Assembly: GCA_913009315.1 (NCBI GenBank)
Contig: CAJVZA010000033.1
Span: 1 to 19,362 of the forward strand
From: an uncultured Hippea sp.
GTDB lineage: Bacteria; Campylobacterota_A; Desulfurellia; JAADFJ01
Length of the DNA stretch: 19,362 nt
Direction: 5' to 3'
Shown here piece by piece: positions 15,887 to 19,362 of the stretch. Below the pieces are notes generated by a model, which was not told the origin of the DNA, searched no databases, and saw only the letters and a list, made by a program, of their open reading frames with translations. Positions within the stretch are counted from its first letter, which is position 1, and every line of letters begins with the position of its first letter. The position numbers and the translations under genes were made by a program.

Positions 15887-16790
15887 CTTCTGCTATCCAT
15901 CTGCATAGGCTGTCAAAATCATATCCGGCAGAATCTGCAGCCTTCGGAAGAAGGCTTGTTTCAGTCATACCCGGAATACTGTTTACCTCCAAGATATATG
16001 GCTTGTTGTGCCTCAATATTATATCAACTCTTGAAATACCTGATACACCCATCGCTTTTACTGCCCGCGCAGCCTCTTTAGACACATTTTCTGCCACAGA
16101 CTTCTCCAGCGGAGCAGGTACTATATATTCAGTTGCATCTTTTGTGTACTTGTTTTTATAGTCATAAAATCCGCTCTTCGGTACAATCTTAATTATCGGA
16201 AGCGGTCTATCATTCATAAAACCAACTGTTATTTCATCTCCCGCTATCATTTCCTCGATTATAATTTTGTCATAAATTAGAAGCATCTCGTCAACTGCCT
16301 GTTCAAGTTTTTTACTATCATCAACAAATATCACTCCCACACTTGAACCTTCGCAGGCAGGCTTAATAACAGCCGGATAGCGTTTCCAGTAAAAAGAATC
16401 CGAAACATATCCTCTTTCAACGGTTACAAATTCAGGAGTTGGAATGCCCCTCTTCTGAAAAATCAATTTTGCCAGCGATTTGTCCATTGACAGCGCAGCG
16501 GCAATCAAAGATGAACCCGAATAACGTATACCGGAAAGCTCCAGAAAGCCCTGCAGAATACCATCTTCCCCGGGCGTTCCGTGAATTGCAATTATCACAC
16601 TCCCTACTCTGTTATCTATCAGCTGCTTTAAAAAACTCCAATCTCCTAAATCATCAGGCCTTTTCAGATCAATCAAAACCGCTTTGTATCCGGACTTGAT
16701 CAATGAGTTAAATATAGCCTCACCGCTTTTCAGAGACACCTCTCTTTCATTTGAATATCCGCCATAGATAACCCCGATTATTTCAGACAA
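15846..16790 (-). CDS. ddl: D-alanine--D-alanine ligase
   Basis: This ATP-grasp enzyme makes the D-Ala-D-Ala dipeptide for peptidoglycan precursors. The 314-residue product has VIYGGYSNEREVSLKSG, HGTPGEDGILQGFLELSG, the ATP-grasp lysine segment AVIKPACEGSSVGV, and EVNSIPGMTETSLLPKAADSAG with the metal-binding Glu and Asn (most homologues have NTxPGMT here). The start is a TTG at 16790 with a GAGAGG site seven bases upstream, and it overlaps the end of murB by 8 nt. Nothing suggests the D-Ala-D-Lac (vancomycin-resistance) subtype, but sequence alone does not exclude it. Confidence 0.95.
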   Translation of the reverse strand: MSEIIGVIYGGYSNEREVSLKSGEAIFNSLIKSGYKAVLIDLKRPDDLGDWSFLKQLIDNRVGSVIIAIHGTPGEDGILQGFLELSGIRYSGSSLIAAALSMDKSLAKLIFQKRGIPTPEFVTVERGYVSDSFYWKRYPAVIKPACEGSSVGVIFVDDSKKLEQAVDEMLLIYDKIIIEEMIAGDEITVGFMNDRPLPIIKIVPKSGFYDYKNKYTKDATEYIVPAPLEKSVAENVSKEAARAVKAMGVSGISRVDIILRHNKPYILEVNSIPGMTETSLLPKAADSAGYDFDSLCRWIAEDASKKPNSTHKTC

Positions 16791-17607
16791 TTTTCACCTC
16801 TCTCGCTAATATTATTCCGAATTTCTCGTAAACTCTCTTCTCTGCCTCTAAAATCAGATTATATACATCATCAAACGACGCACCTGTTCTGTTTATTATA
16901 AAATTTGCATGCCTTTCAGATATAACTGCTCCTCCGGAAGTCATTCCCTTCAAACCGCATTCTTCTATCAGTTTGCCTGCATATAGACCGCGGGGGTTTT
17001 TGAATATAGAACCAAAACTTCTGCCTGATGGCTGTCTTTTAATACGTGCAGCCCTTGCTGCTTCAAAGTTTCCGTATACCTGAGCTTTATCTGTCTTGCA
17101 AAACTCAAATTTTGCAGAAAGAATCTTTCTTTCTATTCCTTTGCGATATTCGAAATCAAATTCTCTAAGTTCCGCTATTCTGCCATCAATAAGACAATCT
17201 ATCGATTTTATATGATTAAGTATGCAATCGACACCAACACCGGCATTCATAAATATAGCTCCCCCGACAGTTGCGGGAATGCCCGCCATCCACTCAAGAC
17301 CGGATAACCCATTCTTTATACAAAAATCAAGCAGGGTTGATATTTTTACTCCTGCACCTGCAATAACCGTTTGTCCATCATACTCTATCAGATTAAATTT
17401 ACCCGATAAACTAATAAACAGCAAATTTTTAGCAGCATCGGATACCAAAAGATTGCTTCCGTTTCCAATCCAGAACTGTCCTGAAAACTGCTTTTTATAA
17501 GTATCGATCGCGGATAAATCTTCTACGCTCTCAATCTGAATCCAGTTTACAACAGGTCCTATTCGGATAGTTGTCTTTTTTGATAAATCTTCTTTTCCAA
17601 GCTTCAC
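16783..17607 (-). CDS. murB: UDP-N-acetylenolpyruvoylglucosamine reductase MurB (type II)
   Basis: This FAD enzyme reduces UDP-GlcNAc-enolpyruvate with NADPH to UDP-MurNAc. The 274-residue product, slightly short for the family, has GNGSNLLVSD, AGAGVKISTLLDFC, GLEWMAGIPATVGGAIFMNAG, the catalytic serine segment RSFGSIFKNP, KLIEECGLKG, ERHANFIINRTGAS and the terminal LAREVKIV with the catalytic glutamate. It lacks the type I insertion, so it is of the shorter type II. The N-terminal FAD loop, normally RIGGPA-like, reads RIGPVVNW, missing the second glycine. The start is a GTG with no ribosome binding site; a stop 60 nt upstream leaves no better one. It is the first gene of this operon in the window; murG and murC, frequent neighbours, are absent. 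Confidence 0.92.
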   Translation of the reverse strand: MKLGKEDLSKKTTIRIGPVVNWIQIESVEDLSAIDTYKKQFSGQFWIGNGSNLLVSDAAKNLLFISLSGKFNLIEYDGQTVIAGAGVKISTLLDFCIKNGLSGLEWMAGIPATVGGAIFMNAGVGVDCILNHIKSIDCLIDGRIAELREFDFEYRKGIERKILSAKFEFCKTDKAQVYGNFEAARAARIKRQPSGRSFGSIFKNPRGLYAGKLIEECGLKGMTSGGAVISERHANFIINRTGASFDDVYNLILEAEKRVYEKFGIILAREVKIV

Positions 17608-18059
17608 AGTCGACAGAATAACAATATCTGTAAAAAATTCAAGATCTAAATACGCTGAGTCCCGTTATCAAGGTATATTTAAAAAGTTTAGGTGTATTTT
17701 TCTATAAGGTCTGTTCGGTATGTCCAAAAAGAAATATGTGTACGAATAGAAATATTTCACTTTTTAGTGTAATAAAATGTTAAGAATTATATTGAGATTC
17801 TTTTTCCGATTTAAATTGCTAATATTTAACAATTTATAAAGCTGCTTTTCACACAGTCTGTTCAGGAATAAGAAGTTGAATGGCATTTGAAAGATCAGGT
17901 TTACCCATATTGGAAAGCAAGTTTGCGAGGAATAAGGTATGACTAAAATATCACCCAACAAGACAGATGCGTCCGGACAAAAAGATTGTATTCGGTCCCC
18001 GCTTTTCTTATTGTAACCGGCGATATGCAGTATTATACTGTAAAATGGAGGAGATTATT
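17608..18059. other. Divergent intergenic region between murB and the racemase gene
   Basis: About 450 AT-rich bases must carry the promoter for the murB-to-mnmA operon (minus) and that of the racemase gene (plus). For murB, TTGATA followed after about 16-17 nt by a poor TTAGAT/TAGATC box around 17645-17674 is the best I can offer. A short CACT/AGTG hairpin lies near 17758-17772. A plus-strand run of about 24 codons (around 17873-17943, containing VEWHLKDQVYPYWKASL) has a coding-like look but stop codons at both sides; I cannot name it. Confidence 0.4.
18011..18039 (+). promoter_or_regulatory. Candidate sigma-70 promoter of the racemase gene
   Basis: TTGTAA (18011-18016) and TATACT (18034-18039) are separated by 17 nt, the ideal spacing. 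Transcription would begin near 18046, so the leader would consist of little more than the GGAGGAG ribosome binding site before the ATG at 18060. Confidence 0.45.
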
Positions 18060-18755
18060 ATGATAAAACATATTGGAATTGTAGCATGTAGCGCAGAAGG
18101 AGCAGCTCTCTGTTATAGAACTATCTGCGCAGAAGCACCACTTCAAATGGGCGAACATATGCACCCGGAAATAAGTATGCATACTTATCCGCTCGGAGAA
18201 TACATGGTGCATATTCGTGCCGGAAATTGGAAAAAAGTTGCTGAACTTATGTTGTCATCGGTTAATAAAGTTTCCAAAATAGGAGCAAAATTTGCTATTT
18301 GTCCCGACAACACAATTCATCAAGCGTTTGAATTCATTACTGAAAAGTCGCCTATACCCTGGCTGCATATTGCTGAATCAGTGGCCGAAGAAGCCGGGAA
18401 AAATGGATTTTCAAGACTTGCCATATTGGGAACAAAATATCTGATGGTTGGTCCGGTTTATCCAAAAATTTTGGATAAATTCAACATTTCATATGAAATA
18501 CCGGATGAAAATGATCGGGAACAGATTGATAAGATCATATTTAATGAACTTGTAAATAATATATTCACTGAAGAATCCAGGCTATATTTTAACAAGGTTA
18601 TACAGAAACTTAAAGAGCAGGGATGCGATGCCGCCATCCTTGGGTGTACGGAAATTCCGTTAATAGTTGATCCCGACGATTGCCCGCTGCCAACTTTGGA
18701 TTCTACTCGACTGCTTGCACGAGCGGCATTAAAAAAAGCTATTGAAAAAACATAA
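18060..18755 (+). CDS. Aspartate/glutamate racemase-superfamily protein, YgeA/RacX-like
   Basis: PLP-independent racemases of this family use two cysteines to invert amino acids such as aspartate, homoserine or lysine. The 231-residue product matches YgeA/RacX in length and in blocks: IGIVACSAEGAALCYR at the N terminus (the usual GGMS loop is replaced), WLHIAESVAEEAGKNGFSRL, LAILGTKYLM, and the C-terminal cysteine motif LGCTEIPL (Cys196). The first cysteine motif, CTNTMH in YgeA, is here CPDNTIH (Cys81). The cysteine is shifted one residue away from the NT pair, so activity or specificity may differ. The ATG at 18060 has GGAGGAG upstream; an in-frame ATG at 17967 would lie before the candidate promoter. 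A degenerate GntR-type regulator follows. Confidence 0.8.
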   Translation: MIKHIGIVACSAEGAALCYRTICAEAPLQMGEHMHPEISMHTYPLGEYMVHIRAGNWKKVAELMLSSVNKVSKIGAKFAICPDNTIHQAFEFITEKSPIPWLHIAESVAEEAGKNGFSRLAILGTKYLMVGPVYPKILDKFNISYEIPDENDREQIDKIIFNELVNNIFTEESRLYFNKVIQKLKEQGCDAAILGCTEIPLIVDPDDCPLPTLDSTRLLARAALKKAIEKT

Positions 18756-19069
18756 CAACGCATTGCTCAGGAACGTCACAGCTCTAATGAGCTTGACCGT
18801 TATGTATAGATTTAAAGGCACCTCTATAAAGTTCTAAGGATGGCAATAGTAATTATAATGTAACGCAAGGAGCAGCTTGCTGCTTCAAGTTACACTAACG
18901 CAGCAATTATGCATTAACATTATCACCCAACGGGCGACAATAGAAAGCATTATCCGGGACGTTGGAACCTTGCCGCCGCAGCATAACTGCGACGGCAAGA
19001 ACCCGCTTTTCATCTGAAGTTTTCCTCTTGTCGCTGAGACTTGTCTTTATTGCGTAAAGTGAGGTTATT
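18756..19069. other. Intergenic region with two hairpins, no gene
   Basis: No credible ORF. A bipartite hairpin at 18860-18893 pairs GTAAC with GTTAC and GGAGCAG with CTGCTTC (one wobble) across a small internal loop, with loop CTTG. A stronger GC-rich hairpin follows at 18969-18999. The octamer CCGGGACG occurs here (near 18955) and again at 19141. Together they might be a structured RNA, but I recognise no known family. Confidence 0.45.
18969..19010 (+). terminator. GC-rich hairpin, possible terminator downstream of the racemase gene
   Basis: CTTGCCGCCGCAG (18969-18981) pairs with CTGCGACGGCAAG (18987-18999) with one mismatch around a five-base CATAA loop. It is followed, after AACCCGC, by a short TTTT. 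The stem is strong, but the T tract is delayed by seven bases and lies 214 nt from the racemase stop. It could instead belong to a structured RNA or a mobile-element end. Confidence 0.4.
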
Positions 19070-19127
19070 AAATCTCACCCTTTCTTTGACTTCTATGAAT
19101 CTGTTTGTTGTGCAGTAATCTCATAAT
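19070..19127 (+). repeat. 58-nt inverted partner of the repeat at 1719-1776
   Basis: Read on the plus strand it matches the minus strand of 1719-1776 at 52 of 58 positions without gaps, including 25 consecutive identical bases (19070-19094). Both copies would end in a frame reading SHPFFDF...CAV.S then stop, but no longer shared ORF surrounds this copy. The pair is in inverted orientation, 17.3 kb apart. Confidence 0.65.
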
Positions 19128-19191
19128 CTGCTGCCATAGTCCGGGACGGGATATCCCTTGTGGAAACACAGCGGCTTTTCACACTTCTTGA

Positions 19192-19362
19192 GTCATACTG
19201 ACAGCTGATCGTATATCAATATAAGGCAGACTTCGAGCTCTGAATATTCTGCAGGAAAAAGGCTTAATCGTAAGCATTCAGGGTGATGGCACATTTATCA
19301 GACCATTAACCGACAGCATTGTTCAGGATGGTGTAAGAAGTTTTATGAAACGAGATCCTGCA
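19192..19362 (+). pseudogene. GntR/FadR-type winged helix-turn-helix, degenerate and cut by the window end
   Basis: From 19231 the frame reads LRALNILQEKGLIVSIQGDGTFIRPL, the recognition helix end and wing of GntR-family regulators (typical LREALRxLEEKGLI...GxGTFV). It is followed by residues that would open a ligand-binding domain. Upstream in the same frame LTADRISI resembles the start of the helix-turn-helix, but a TAA at 19222-19224 and a TGA at 19189-19191 break it, and about one residue is missing relative to the family. No start codon with a ribosome binding site is seen. It is most likely a decayed regulator next to the racemase gene. A sequencing error or a downstream start is the alternative. 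A perfect GGGATATCCC palindrome lies just upstream (19148-19157). Confidence 0.55.

Noticed and set aside
17967-18059. Upstream start at 17967 for the racemase
   Set aside because: ATG 18060 has an ideal ribosome binding site and aligns with the family N terminus. The extension would span the candidate promoter.

Overview
The window looks like part of a metagenome-assembled contig from an AT-rich, probably Gram-negative bacterium of an uncultivated lineage. The cell-division, peptidoglycan and nitrogen genes are clearly bacterial. No ribosomal RNA or other phylogenetic marker is available, so I do not commit to a phylum; an Omnitrophota, Elusimicrobia or Desulfobacterota-like host would be compatible. 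The first 15 bases match the 3' end of the common Illumina read-2 adapter. The first ~1.08 kb is visibly GC-richer than the rest and is probably a chimeric or mis-joined end, not host sequence.

Layout. (1) 1-1085: adapter, a partial TPR plus Asp-box protein and a truncated family-2 glycosyltransferase, all on the minus strand. (2) 1045-2336: the 3' end of an unidentified gene, a tiny alanine-rich ORF, an orphan CRISPR mini-array (two full repeats and one degenerate), a MITE/REP-like element and fragments of dispersed intergenic repeats. (3) 2337-5802, minus: a trehalose operon with a bifunctional trehalose-6-phosphate synthase/phosphatase followed by a TreT-type trehalose synthase. (4) 6243-9389, plus: the ammonium module amtB-glnK-glnA, with a good sigma-54 (-24/-12) match upstream. 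It is followed by a NifA-like sigma-54 activator (9692-11167) that has no receiver domain. (5) 17607 down to 11145, minus: a compact operon murB-ddl-ftsQ-ftsA-ftsZ-plsY-mnmA, with genes overlapping or separated by at most about 11 nt. (6) 18060-18755, plus: a YgeA/RacX-like amino-acid racemase, then a hairpin-rich intergenic stretch, a repeat copy, and a degenerate GntR/FadR-type DNA-binding domain running off the end.

How the genes work together. AmtB imports ammonium, GlnK (with the modifiable Tyr51) reports nitrogen and energy state and gates AmtB, and GlnA (with a candidate adenylylation Tyr399) assimilates ammonium. The neighbouring sigma-54 activator is a plausible but unproven regulator of this set. 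MurB and Ddl make peptidoglycan precursors, FtsQ/FtsA/FtsZ build the division machinery, PlsY starts phospholipid synthesis and MnmA thiolates tRNA wobble uridine. The trehalose operon encodes two enzymatically distinct routes to the same sugar.

I found no convincing undescribed multi-gene system. The most useful observations are the chimeric left end, the repeat family scattered through the intergenic regions (one copy covers the apparent start of the sigma-54 activator), the doubled trehalose route, the sigma-54 candidate promoter, and the racemase with a shifted active-site cysteine.
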